DNA of 64,000 nt from contig NC_064622.1 in assembly GCF_023898315.1 (NCBI RefSeq), forward strand, positions 272,977,503-273,041,502. Direction: 5' to 3'. Made by a program: the position numbers and the translations under genes. The notes beneath the pieces were generated by a model. The model saw only the letters and a program-made list of their open reading frames with translations, had not been told where the DNA came from and ran no database searches. Origin of the DNA: Schistocerca nitens (lineage: Eukaryota > Arthropoda > Insecta > Orthoptera > Acrididae). This document shows positions 1 to 10,270 of this stretch, one piece after another (position 1 is the stretch's first letter; the number at the start of each line of letters is the position of its first letter).

Positions 1-275
1 TGGACCTCTTACAACACATCTCACAGGGTACATGCGTGTTTAGAAGGGCACAAGGAAGAGTTTATTGTACTCCCCTGGCCACCAAATTCCCAAGATTAAA
101 ACCGAATCGAGAATCTGTGGGACATCCTTGATCGGGCTGTTAGCGCCATGGATCCTCAAACCGAGAAACCTAGCACAGCTGGCCACAGCTCTGGAGTCGA
201 TGTGGCTCTCAGTACCATCTGTTCCTACACATCTTGTAGCGGTCCGTGCTACAAAAGGTGGTAACTCAAGCTTTT
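1..275 (+). pseudogene. Tc1-like transposase C-terminal relic
   Basis: The plus strand encodes the end of a Tc1/mariner transposase in broken frames. From position 61 one frame reads LPWPPN, then (after a stop) NRIENLWDILDRAV, the WPxxSPDLNPIEN block holding the third catalytic acidic residue of DD34E transposases. From about 165 a second frame gives QLATALESMWLSVP and ends VRATKGGNSSF, the usual C-terminal end of the family. At least one stop and one frameshift separate these parts. The 5' part lies outside the window, and no inverted repeat is recognisable at the downstream edge. Confidence 0.75.
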
Positions 276-954
276 GAAAGGTGCTCACATTAATATGACC
301 CGACAAGATATTTGTTTCATGTGGCCATTTCAGTTTGTTTCTCCAGATAGTTACTTCGAGCCATTTATCAGTGGCTATTGTGTCCAGTGATTGTTCGACA
401 ATAAAGCAGTCTAACAGTAGTTGATCATTTCTCCTGTTTCTGCCTAATATTATGTTTGGGTTCAACTGCCAGTCTCTCCAACAACAGTCGGCCCTTTTCA
501 GATCTCTCTGAATTCCGCTAGCTAATGGAATAGTCCGCCAATATCCTCACAGAGCAGCCAACATTGTCCACTAGATTATTAATATCAGTTGTAACGACCC
601 TATAACGCGTGGTTACCAGACAGTCGGAGACGAGTTCCTCGTGTCAGTAGAGGACAATGCTCACTGCTGTAGATAACTCACCAGGCTTTTGGTAGTCACA
701 CACAAGAGAAAGAGAAGAAAGAGGCAACGCAGAGGGTATCCGCGTGGGGCTTTTAAACTGGCGACGTCAAAATCACATTAGGTTATCAGGGCGCGACTGA
801 CGCTGAGTCGTTACCACCCACTGTGGCGACAACACAATGGGAGTTGGGAGTGGTTTAGGGGATGGGGGTGTGAGAGGGTCTCCGCTCTGCCACTAATGCG
901 ACACGCCACGGGGGGGGCAGCGATGGTGCTGAAGCAGGAACCTCAGCCCTGTAA
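276..954. other. Unassigned intergenic stretch
   Basis: No coding frame with recognisable similarity and no repeat boundary was found here. Short open frames exist but carry no motif. Confidence 0.4.
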
Positions 955-1205
955 CTGGGTTAGGTTATTGGTGTTTAACGTCCCATCAACAACGAGGTCA
1001 TTAGAGTCGGAGCGCAAACTCGTGTTAGGGAAAGATGGGGAAGGAAATCGGCCGTGCCCTTTCAAAGGAAACATCCCAGCATTTGCCTGAAACGATTTAG
1101 GGAAATCACGGAAAACCTAAATCAGGATGGCTGGAGACGGGATTAAACCGTCGTCCTCCCGAACGCGAGTCCAGTATGCTAACCATTGCGCCACCTCGCT
1201 CGGTC
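955..1205 (-). mobile_element. tRNA-derived SINE (type B)
   Basis: Read on the minus strand this begins ACCGAGCGAGGTGGCGCAAT (box A-like), continues to a degenerate box B (GGTTTAATCCC), and carries the body CATCCTGATTTAGGTTTTCC. It is the same family as the plus-strand copy at 15347-15582, but its 3' end diverges (a TTAACGTCCC-type ending on the plus strand). It is a non-coding retroposon that depends on LINE machinery. Confidence 0.85.
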
Positions 1206-1526
1206 AGCCATATAACTCTGCGGTACAATAATTACGTATCAATTTTGCAGGGATGCGACTAAGGCTTTACCGGGACAACGCCGCAGATTCCCGTTGATTG
1301 AGCTCGTATGGTCCACGACACAGCGCGATAGTTCAGCAAATGACGCCACTTGAGCTGCTCCCTTGCCACGAGTCAGAACTGATTCGTTCTGATGCCTGTA
1401 ATTCATTTGTGTGCAGTGTAGCCCGAATCCACATTTCACGAGGTAGATGCTGACAGGCGTGCATACTACAAAATTATAAGTGCAATAAGTGAGGGTTGCA
1501 AAATACCGACACGAATTATTAAAATC
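1206..1526. other. Unassigned intergenic stretch
   Basis: Nothing recognisable was found on either strand. Confidence 0.4.
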
Positions 1527-1692
1527 AAATGGCTCTAAGCACTATGCAACTTAACATCTGAGGTCATCAGTCCACTAGACTTAGAACTACTTAAACGTAA
1601 CTGAACTAAGGACATCACACACATCCATGCCCAAGGCAGGATTCGAACCTGAGACCGTAGCAGCAGCGCGGAACCGCTCGGCCACAGCGGCA
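1527..1692 (-). mobile_element. tRNA-derived SINE (type A), degraded
   Basis: The minus-strand copy has the type A tail (TCAAATGGCTCTAAGCACTA on the plus strand), the conserved body and the box B complement GGATTCGAACCTGAGACC. The tRNA head is shortened and mutated near 1670-1690, marking it as one of the older copies. Confidence 0.85.
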
Positions 1693-2227
1693 AGCCACGA
1701 AGTATTAGTATAAGAATGGAAAAATAGGTAGAAACCGAGCACTCTGAAGATCACTTTGGCTACTACGTAAATGTTGGAACATGCGAGGCAATACTGATCC
1801 CAAAACCGTTTTAGAGGACAAGTTAAAGGACTAACCTAGCATTACAGCATTTGCGTATTTAGAGGAAGTTTTTGACAATGTGACTGGAATGAACTCTTAG
1901 AAATTTTGAATGTAGCAGGGATAAAATACAAGAAGTGTAAGGTTATTTGCAACTTGTACATAAACTAGATCGCATTTACAACAGCCTAAGGACATGAAAG
2001 TGAAGCAGCAGTTGAGAAGGCAGTGAAATGAGGTCGTAACATGTGCCATATGTTATTTAGTCTGCACACTAGGCAAGCATTAAAGGGAACCAAGGAGAAA
2101 TTTGAAATGAGGAATTAAATTTCAGGGAAAAAAAATAAAAAGCTTGAGGTTTGCTGACGACGACGTAATACTGTCAGAGACAGTAACCAGCTTAGAAGAG
2201 CTGCTGAACAGAATGGATGGATTTTGA

Positions 2228-2838
2228 GATCAAACATACAGGGTGTACCGGGTATGAAATCAGATATTTTTATATATGGTGTCTTAATACTCACACGTGT
2301 CAGTGTGCTGCTTAGTGTTTTCTTTGTACCAAATAGTCTTCCCACAAACATATCACAAACTTTATGACATGATGTCTTCTGCATGGCCGTAACGGCGCCA
2401 TTAAGTAGATACGCCTGTCAGTATACACTAACCATTTTGCATCCACAGGTCCACACTTCAACACCTGACCTGCTGCCCAAGTATGTATAAGCAGTAATTG
2501 CTTGCTCCTGTCACATGTACTTCTAGGTACTAATCAACCTAAAAACATACTACTTCTAATAGCTATAACACTAGGCTACTAATAGAGTAAACACTAATGT
2601 AATGTTGGTCAGTACACCGTCCACAGCCACCAATAGAGATATCTGAAGTTCCGCCTGTCTGTATAATCACACATGAGGCATGTGACAATTTTACAGATTT
2701 CGATATTTTTTACACACTGATGTTATGGTCGCTGCAGAAAAATTTTAGTCACCTAATGTTCAGCAACTCAACTTAATGGACGGATATAGAGTATAGTCAT
2801 CTTCAGACTATGAAAGGAGATAGGGAGCTTCATACACA
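2228..2838. other. Unclassified insertion inside the LINE relic
   Basis: LINE similarity stops at about 2227 and resumes at about 2840. The insert begins near ACAGGGTGTACCGGG, which resembles the CAGGGTG ends of several DNA transposons in this window, but I found no matching inverted end and no coding capacity. Confidence 0.4.
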
Positions 2839-2990
2839 GTTCAGTATCATGTTATGAAATGAACATTATTGAAAGTAAAATAAGGCTACCACTAACTGAA
2901 TGTAGACGAGTCAAATCACATGATGCTGAACGAATTAGATTGGAAAATGAGATACCAGAAATGATGGATGATTTTTGCTATTTGCGCAGT

Positions 2991-3178
2991 GAAAAAAAAT
3001 GATTCAAATGGCTCTGAGCACGATGGGACTTAACTTCTGAGTCATCAGTCACCTAGTATCTAACTAACCTAAGGACATAACACACACCCATGCCCGAGGC
3101 AGGATTCGAACCTGCGACTGTAGCGGTCGCTCGGTTCCAGACTGTACCGCCTATAACAGCTTAGTCACACTGGCCGGC
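2991..3178 (-). mobile_element. tRNA-derived SINE (type A) in LINE relic
   Basis: This is a minus-oriented type A SINE with an A-rich tail complement at 2991-3000 and box B complement GGATTCGAACCTGCGACT. The 7-bp sequence GCGCAGT occurs at 2984-2990 and again at 3179-3185, and LINE homology continues across the site. This supports a target-site duplication. Confidence 0.9.
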
Positions 3179-3217
3179 GCGCAGTAAAAAACTGATTATG
3201 GCCAAAGTAGGGAGGAT

Positions 3218-3716
3218 ATATTGTGCTTTTATAATTAAAGTGCACCTACTCGTGTAAGTTCAGTGTGTGCTTCAAGTACTGTATGGCAGCGAAATTTGGT
3301 AGATACGCTAATGTGTTAATGCGAAAAATATTAGTTCCTATTTTGGTCATCAGGTGCATTTCTGGCGTAGTAGTGCATCTCGTCTACGTCTCCAGTGCGC
3401 AGATAGAAAAAATTATGTACGTGGCAGTTAATAATAAAATTAACGTTTATGCCTTTCTCATTTGTTTAATCTTTCTACCCACGTACCGTTCCTAATCTAC
3501 TACATATGGAAAGATTTCTATACGTCTTCCCCGCAATCCCAGCGCCAGGTATGCAACTGGTGGCCAATACTGGAACAAATTTTTTTCCAGTTTAAGTATG
3601 TTCCACATTAACACATCAAAATATCTACCATATTTCACTGCCATACGATAATTACAGCTCGACATTGGACTTCTGAGAGTGACTGACCTTTAATTGTAAT
3701 CACCTGGTGTAATGGA
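3218..3716. mobile_element. MITE-like insertion with inverted internal arms
   Basis: LINE homology is interrupted here. The insert carries inverted arms: TATGGCAGCGAAATTTGGTA near 3280 is mirrored by TACCATATTTCACTGCCATA near 3628-3647. Nothing coding is visible. It is probably a non-autonomous DNA element, but its ends are not fixed. Confidence 0.5.
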
Positions 3717-4436
3717 GACTAGCTAAAGCAGAAGAAATATTTTTTCTGAAAAAGAGGAAGTTGTTAACATCGAGTGTAAATTTAAATGTTAGGAAGTTTT
3801 TCTGAAGGTAATTTGTCAGGTGTGTAACTTTGTATGGACGTGAAACGTGGACGATAAGTAATTCAAAAAAAGAACATAGTAGTAGATTTAGGTATGTGAT
3901 TCTACAGAGAAATGGAGATTAGACCCATCTAATAAAGATCGAGTAACTAAAGTTGAAGTAGTGAAACGAACTGGGAGAAAAAAGGAATTTAAGGCACAGC
4001 TTGACTAAAGGAAAGGATCAGTTGATAGAACACATCCTAAAGCATAAAGAAATCATCAGTTCGTTTATTTAGAGAAGTTTGAGAGGAAAAATCGTAAAGG
4101 AAGACCGAGGTTTGAACACCGTACGAAGGCGCAAACGAATGTTTGTTGCAGTAGTTATTCCGAGAAGATGAGTCTTGCACAGGATAAGCTAGCTTGGAGA
4201 GCTGCATGAAAGCAGTGTTTGTCATGACCAAAATGTCGTGCAAGTCTTTGAAAACTCATCCACGAGAGGTTTTACTTTTTCTACTATCGCCTCGGTTGTG
4301 ATACGCCGGTCCAGTACCAGGGTCACTACATGCTTTTCCCGATTCTTCTCAGATTCTTTTCCCAATTCTCATTCACACGTGTTTCACAACACTGGATGTG
4401 TCGTACGACCAGTCAAAGGCGTCACATGGAGGTGCG

Positions 4437-4632
4437 CCGGCCGGTGTGGCCGAGCGGTTCTAGGCGCTTCAGTCTGGAACCGCGCGACCGCTACGGTAGC
4501 AGGTTCGAATCCTGCCTCGGGCATGGATGTGTGTGATGTTCTTAGGTTAGTTAGGTTTAAGTAGTTCCAAGTCTAGGGGACTGATGACCTCAGATGTTAA
4601 GTCCCATAGTGCTCAGAGCCATTTTTGAACAG
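4437..4632 (+). mobile_element. tRNA-derived SINE (type A)
   Basis: This is a complete plus-strand copy: head GGCCGAGCGGTTCTAGGCGC (box A), box B GGTTCGAATCC, conserved body, tail CTCAGAGCCATTTTTGAAC. The 9-bp sequence GGAGGTGCG flanks it at 4428-4436 and 4633-4641 as a target-site duplication. The head resembles a long-variable-arm tRNA (Leu/Ser class). Confidence 0.95.
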
Positions 4633-4903
4633 GGAGGTGCGTTGTTATTGTACACTTAACACCAAATCAACACTGACTGTTGGGAAGTTGTTCTTCAAAT
4701 ACAGGTCAGCAACGATACTCCACTTTGTAAATGAACTGCACCCTGTTGTTCGAGGGGGGTGATGCAACACATTCTTTTATCGACCTATTTCAATTGAAAA
4801 CATGTTGAATTTGTTGTTTTTGGACATGGTGGAATATTCACATTTCAGCCCCTGTAGTTTCACGAAGTTCCGACAGGTGGTGCCGTTAAATGTAACATTC
4901 AAA

Positions 4904-5600
4904 ATGGCGTCTGTGACGGAGGTACGTTCCAAGCGGAGAACTGTCATCGAGTTTCTTTTGGCGGTAAACCAGAGCATCGCAGACATTCACTGGCGCTTGT
5001 AGAATGTCCACGGAGACCTGACAATAAACAAAAGCAAGGTGAGTCGTTGGGTGAGGTGTCTGTCACCATCGCAACAATGTCGCGCAAACCTGTCCGCTCT
5101 CCGCGTGCCGGCCGGCCGGCAGTAAACAACTTCCTCTCCTGCAGTGCTGGAACATAAGGGCAATCTCGTTCGAGGTGATCGAGGGATCACCGTCAAACTC
5201 CTCGCTGCGCATCTGGACGTCTCTGCCGGTAGTGCTGACACACTCGTTCACCAGTTGGGGTACTCGAAGGACCAGAGGACTTCACAAAACTTCATTGGGC
5301 TGTTCTTCCTCATCCACCCTACACCCTGCATCTCGCACCTACCGCCTTCTGTGTATTTGGCCCAATGAAGTATCCATGGGAAGCAGTACGTGGATGGTGG
5401 GGAGGAACTTGATGCATTAAGAACTCGTCTCCGACGTCGACAAGTGAATTGGCACAGAACATACAGGCCCTCCCTGTAAGGTGGCGTAAGGCTGTCGCAT
5501 TGAGCAGAGATGATGATGAAGAATAGGGTTCTGCGGCCAAAGGAGTGGGGCAATAATAGGGTGTATTACAGTCTTGGATAAATCCAACCTCCTTTCAGAA
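4904..5600 (+). pseudogene. Mariner-type transposase, internally deleted
   Basis: An ATG at 4904 opens a mariner N-terminal region (MASVTEVRSKRRTVIEFL) with the first helix-turn-helix. The degraded region at about 5170-5270 matches GDRGITVKLLAAHLDVS and then LGYSKD. The C-terminal WRKAVALS block appears near 5480-5510. The catalytic core with the DDD triad is missing between about 5290 and 5400, and stops and frameshifts occur throughout. The element is dead, and its terminal repeats are not identified. Confidence 0.7.
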
Positions 5601-5679
5601 AAAAAGTGCTGCATTACTCATAGAACGCCCCTTGTAGCTACATTCCGCCTTTGCAAGTACATGAAAGGTAGATTGTTTT

Positions 5680-5760
5680 TTGCCACACACGTTTTGCTTC
5701 TTTTATTTATTAACCATCTTCAGTGGCCTTTTGTGAATATAATAAATCATTTGTATGGTA
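5680..5760 (+). repeat. Short dispersed repeat, inverted partner at 8055-8155
   Basis: TTTTGCTTC followed by TTTATTTATTAACCATCTTC and AGTGGCCT appears in reverse orientation at 8055-8155. The two copies flank about 2.3 kb in inverted orientation. Confidence 0.6.
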
Positions 5761-6067
5761 TTCAGAAATATGTTACTAAATTGTCTCTTATTATTCTCTT
5801 ATTTTTTAGTTCAAAATAACTATTACAGTGCAGGTTTCGCGAGGTTGAATTATCGTTGGGTGTTCCTTACGAATTCCGATGTTTGTAGTCCATGTGTGTC
5901 GTCTCGGAGATGCGTACTCGGTCTTCCATCCTCCAGATGGCCGATCTTCAGCGTTGTTTCCACCACACTTATGTCAGCACTTCACTTCCACTTTTCAGTA
6001 TGTCTGAATGCGTTTACAGTATCTAGTGTTACCAACTGCTGGTGTGTGTGTTTATCGTTTGTTGTAT

Positions 6068-6075
6068 ATATGAGT

Positions 6076-6121
<46 letters not shown>
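6068..6121. repeat. (TG)n microsatellite
   Basis: An almost pure TG dinucleotide run. Confidence 0.95.
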
Positions 6122-6124
<3 letters not shown>

Positions 6125-6547
6125 TTTTACATCTCTATTTGTGGTTCTTTTAGTGGGGCTGACATGATCAGTGACTTAGTGCTTGTCTTCAGTTGGTCAG
6201 CAACTACTTTCTTTTTTACTGCCAGGGCTATTTGAATATGAAAGCTTTCCTGTAGTGTTACGAGTTTTCACTCTAATAATTTACGTGTCCTGTTCCATGT
6301 CGTATGGTCCACGTCCATGTTTTATCAGATGTTAGGTCAAGGTAGAATGGCCATTTTCGTATTTACAGCTTATAAGGTTCTTTATATATAGTTTTGAAAT
6401 CCCTGCCCATCATTCCCAGACACAGTCAAATGTTCGACATTCTAATTACGGTAATAAATGCCTGCTCCTCTATTGCTGTTTGTAAATGTTACTGGAGAGT
6501 GTTTGTTGTTCTTAAGCAAAACACACAGACACACTCTCATATATATA
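6122..6547. other. Unassigned intergenic stretch
   Basis: No gene or recognisable repeat was found. It ends in an AC/TA-rich tract that supplies the TA target of the next element. Confidence 0.4.
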
Positions 6548-7317
6548 CAGGGTGTTACAAAAAGGTACGGCCAAACTTTCAGGAAACATTCCTCACACAC
6601 AAATAAAGAAAAGATGTTATGTGGACATGTGTCCGGAAACGCTTGATTTCCATGTTAGAGCTCATTTTAGTATCGTTCTTCCACCTACGCTCAATGGAGC
6701 ACGTTATCACGATTTCATACGGGATACTCTACCTGTGCCGCTAGAACATGTGCCTTTGCAAGTACGACACAACATGTGGTTCATGCACGATGGAGCTCCT
6801 GCACATTTCAGTCGAAGTGTTCGTACGCTTCTCAACAACAGATTCGGTGACCGATGGATTGGTAGAGGCGGACCAATTCCATGGCCTCCACGCTCTCCTG
6901 ACCTCAACCCTCTTGACTTTCATTTATGGGGGCATTTAAAAGCTCTTGTCTACGCAACCCCGGTACCAAATGTAGAGACTCTTTGTGCTCGTATTGTGGA
7001 CGGCTATGATACAATACGCCATTCTCCAGGGCTGCATCAGCGCATCAGGGATTCCATGCGACGGAGGGTGGATGCATGTATCCTCGCTAACGGAGGACAT
7101 TTTGAACATTTCCTGTAACTATGTGTTTGAAGTCACTCTGGTACGTTCTGTTGCTGTGTGTTTCCATTCCATGGTTAATGTGATTTGAAGAGAAGTAATA
7201 AAATGAGCTCTAACATGGAAAGTAAGCGTTTCCGGACACATGTCCACATAACATATTTTCTTTCTTTGTGTGTGAGGAATGTTTCCTGAAAGTTTGGCCG
7301 TACCTTTTTGTAACACC
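6548..7317 (+). mobile_element. DD41D-type Tc1/mariner element, internally deleted
   Basis: Long terminal inverted repeats of roughly 115-120 bp (6548-6669 and 7203-7317) begin CAGGGTGTTACAAAAAGG and enclose the C-terminal part of a transposase. A TA dinucleotide precedes the left end, but the right outermost bases have diverged. Compared with the copy at 53734-55252, everything from just inside the left repeat to the VLPPTLNGARYHDF region is deleted. That leaves a 770 bp element that keeps both ends. Such a derivative could move only with transposase supplied in trans. Confidence 0.85.
6680..7118 (+). pseudogene. DD41D-type transposase, C-terminal fragment
   Basis: This open frame contains FMHDGAPAHF (second catalytic Asp) and SPDLNPLDFHLWG (third catalytic Asp), with 41 residues between the two aspartates. 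It ends HFEHFL and then a stop. The N-terminal DNA-binding region and first catalytic Asp are absent. The family is the IS630-Tc1-mariner group whose N-terminus carries a DUF4817-like domain, judged from the longer copy. The upstream in-frame sequence is terminal repeat, not protein. Confidence 0.8.
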
Positions 7318-7334
7318 ATCGCTTAAGCCTTGTC

Positions 7335-7712
7335 CCTCAGTTACGCAGGGTCAGCCATTGTTAGTCGGATTTGGCATGTTAATGTTTAAGGGGTGGCCGG
7401 ATGCCCTTCCTGCCGCCACCCCGTACCCCCTGGGACGGAATCAGTGTACCCCAACTGTCTGCGCCGAGTATAATCCATGGAATAGTACGAAAGTGTTCAG
7501 ATGACTGCGAGCCGTGTAACTGAGGCGGAACATGGGGACCAGCCCAGTATTCACCTAGCAGGATGTGGAAAACCGCCTAAAAACCACATCCAGGCTGGCT
7601 AGCACATCGGCCCTCGTTGTTAATCCGCCTGGCGGATTCGATCCAGGGCCCGCGCGCCTACCCGAGTCCAAGTAGCAGCGCGTTAGCGCTCTCGGCTATC
7701 CTAGCGGGTGTG
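7335..7712 (-). mobile_element. Long tRNA-derived SINE (type C)
   Basis: On the minus strand this starts near CTAGGATAGCCGAGAGCGCT (box A) with box B GGATCGAATCC about 50 bases on. A ~300 bp body follows, including CCACATCCTGCTAGGTGAAT. The Pol III internal promoter layout supports a tRNA origin. Only one copy is in the window, so the ends are approximate. Confidence 0.7.
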
Positions 7713-8160
7713 TATATAATTAACAAATATCAAACCACACATACTCAGCACAACACAAACAGAAGACGAAGGGTAAACGAACAGCGATGTTTGGTAACAC
7801 TAAACACTCAGTACACTGTAAAAAGTGAAATTGTATTTTGACATAAATGTTTTCGAAAGAAAGCCGAAAATCGGCCATCGGGAGGATACAGACCGAGTAA
7901 ACACGTCTCCACGACAACAGACGTGGACTAAAATCACCGCAAATCGTTAAGTAGCACCAAACAACAAGTTAACCACACGAAACTTGTGCTGCAAAAGCTG
8001 ATTCTAGCCTGAAAAACAAGAGAATATCAAGAGAAAACGTAAAAAGTAACAGATTTGTAAATACATGTAATTTATTTATTATATTCATAAAACAAACTTG
8101 TTACAGGCCACTGAAGATGTTTAACAAATAAATGAAGCAAAACGCGTAAGCTAAACAACA
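7713..8160. other. Unassigned stretch with inverted short repeat
   Basis: This holds the minus-oriented partner (about 8055-8155) of the repeat at 5680-5760. Otherwise nothing was found. Confidence 0.4.
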
Positions 8161-8358
8161 CGCCGGCCGCGGTGGTCTCGCCGTTCTAGGCGCACAGTCC
8201 GGAACCGTGGGACTGCTACGGTCGCAGGTTCGAATCCTGCCTCGGGCATGGATGTGTGTGACGTCCTTAGCTTAGTTAGGTTTAAGTAGTTTTAAGTTCT
8301 AGGGGACTGATAACCACAGCAGTTGAGTCCCATAGTGCTCAGAGCCATTTGAATCAAT
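8161..8358 (+). mobile_element. tRNA-derived SINE (type A)
   Basis: A plus-strand copy with head, box B GGTTCGAATCC and an oligo-T ending. AACAACA occurs on both sides and is a probable target duplication. The body carries the GATAACCACAGCAGTTGAGT variant shared with the copy at 18297-18505. Confidence 0.9.
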
Positions 8359-9163
8359 TTTTTTTTTTAACAACAAACTGCCTCTCATTTAGTTTCAAAG
8401 GCGGAATATGTCTCCATGAATTTTAAAGCGACTAAAGAAGGACACAAAACGACAAAACTGACTAGAAAACAAAAATATTAATTACTTAACTTCATTTTTA
8501 GGAGATAGTTAAAACTTCTAGACTGCCCCTCACATACCGTATTATTGTGTCATCTCCAGGGGTACAAAACTTTTTGATCGGTCATCTTAGTTGCCTCTAG
8601 CTATCACAGGTAAATGCTATAATGTGGGAAGCTGACCCAGCAAACGAGAAAAGCTTGGGACAGAGACGATAAGGAAGACGTAACGAGATGTGCTCGATTG
8701 TTGCAGTTCCTGAATCTGCGAACCGACAAAAAGACTATGAGTGTGTCGTTTCCTCCATCGGCTCCGACTCTGTCAACAGAGCTAGGAAGGAGTTGCAAGC
8801 AAATCTATATCCACTGTCCCAGCTCAAGAAATTCCTGCGATCCTATTAAGAGAATCCAATCTCTGAATGCTGGCACACTGCCTTGAGACCCCGCCAGTTC
8901 ACACAACAGCTTCCTATCACACGCCTTCGTTATGTAACAAGGCCTCTGCAGAACACTGAAATCTCTGTGTATCAAAATATGAACTCGTTCTAATCTTCTT
9001 AATGCGTCATCTACAAGACTTCCTTATTAACGCCATCTGAACATATCATCTCACATCACGATTAATCATTTTGGCACACGCCACAAATATTAGTGACAAT
9101 TTTAACAGAGATTAGGATCTTCTGACGTAACCATGCGATTATACGTCGAAAAATAAAATTGTA
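8359..9163. other. Unassigned intergenic stretch
   Basis: AT-rich, with no motif-bearing frame and no recognised repeat. Confidence 0.4.
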
Positions 9164-9361
9164 AAATGGTTCAAATGACTCTGAGCACTATGGAACTTAA
9201 CATCTGAGGTCATCAGTTCCCTAGAACTTTGAACTACTTAAACGTAACTAACCTAAGGACATCACACCCATCCATGCCCGAGGCAGGATTCGAACTTGCG
9301 ACCGTAGCACTGGCCCGGATTCGGACTGAAGCGCCTAGAACCGCTCGGCCACAGAGGCCGG
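9164..9361 (-). mobile_element. tRNA-derived SINE (type A)
   Basis: A minus-strand copy with box B complement GGATTCGAACTTGCGACC. AAATTGT flanks it on both sides as a likely target-site duplication. Confidence 0.9.
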
Positions 9362-9988
9362 CAATGAAATTGTCCAAACAGCTAAAAGTTGTTGTGACAG
9401 ATGGTTTGATCGGAACAAGCCGATGTACATCACCTTGAGTTAACAGCACCGGATGGTAACTTAGAATGGAAACATATTTTATGATAATTTTACTTATCTT
9501 TAGGGGTGGAGATAACTGTTGCTGGGACGATCGTTGACGATCAATGATCCAAAACCTGATTTCATTCCACTTTTTGTTTATCAGTCCAAATAAAATAAAA
9601 TTTCTCATGAGAATTTTCAGTTACCTATTTCTCTGAGTTGCGTAATTAATTTTTACTTTCCTAGTTTAATACGTATTAGCACAAAATGTATGCTGAATTT
9701 GTATTAAGTTAATAGCACTATAAAATATTTCATACACAGCGTAGTATTAAAAAATTTAAACAATACTTCTGACCTAATTGCAAGACAGGGTACGCTATAT
9801 TTTTGATATGAAATCTAATGAGATTTTTGTTTAAACGATTTCTTTACTTAATATTTTAATTAGATATTAATTAATATATAGCTTTTATTGCTAATATATT
9901 TTCGGTGTCTGTGTGTGTTATAGATTCTAGTACATACAAACTTTTTGAAATAAATGACAATACCGGAGTCTTGGAAGTCTTTCTAATA
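9362..9988. other. AT-rich unassigned stretch
   Basis: No coding or repeat signal was found. Confidence 0.4.
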
Positions 9989-10270
9989 TAATATATAAGG
10001 AACTATCAGCCTCGATTGCGATAACGAAACCGACGTTTACCTAGCTTTCAGCCCAAATAATTGAGCCTTCTTCAGAAGTTATACCTAAATCTATAATTTG
10101 TCTAAGAGGGCATGGTCTAGAAATAAAACTAAAACAGCATGAATAGACCCTCTTAGACAAATTATAGATTCAGGTATAACTTCTGAAGAAGGCTCAATTA
10201 TTTGGGCTGAAAGCTAGGTAAACGTTGGTTTCATTACCGCAATCGAGGCTGATAGTTTCTTATATATTAG
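9989..10270. mobile_element. Foldback (palindromic) MITE
   Basis: Two near-perfect inverted arms of about 115 bp (about 9990-10110 and 10150-10268) enclose a ~40 bp loop. For example, GAGCCTTCTTCAGAAGTTAT is mirrored by ATAACTTCTGAAGAAGGCTC. It is non-coding, and single-stranded it would form one long hairpin. Mismatches between arms are few, suggesting either youth or gene conversion. Confidence 0.85.

Larger units (their letters stand above)
1705..4215 (+). mobile_element. RTE-like LINE relic broken by several insertions
   Basis: Fragments match, in order, the reverse transcriptase encoded at 51443-53262. 1715-1905 covers the GEDQFGF region and FxxxEKAFDNVDW. 1905-2225 runs to the catalytic FADD-like block (here FADDDV) and LLNRMDGF. 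2840-2990 corresponds to the SGDAEGIRLGNE region. 3715-4210 corresponds to the C-terminal region ending LAQDKLAWRAA. The frame is destroyed by many stops and indels, so it cannot encode a protein. The gaps are filled by a segment at 2228-2838, a SINE at 2991-3178 and a MITE-like segment at 3218-3716. Confidence 0.8.
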
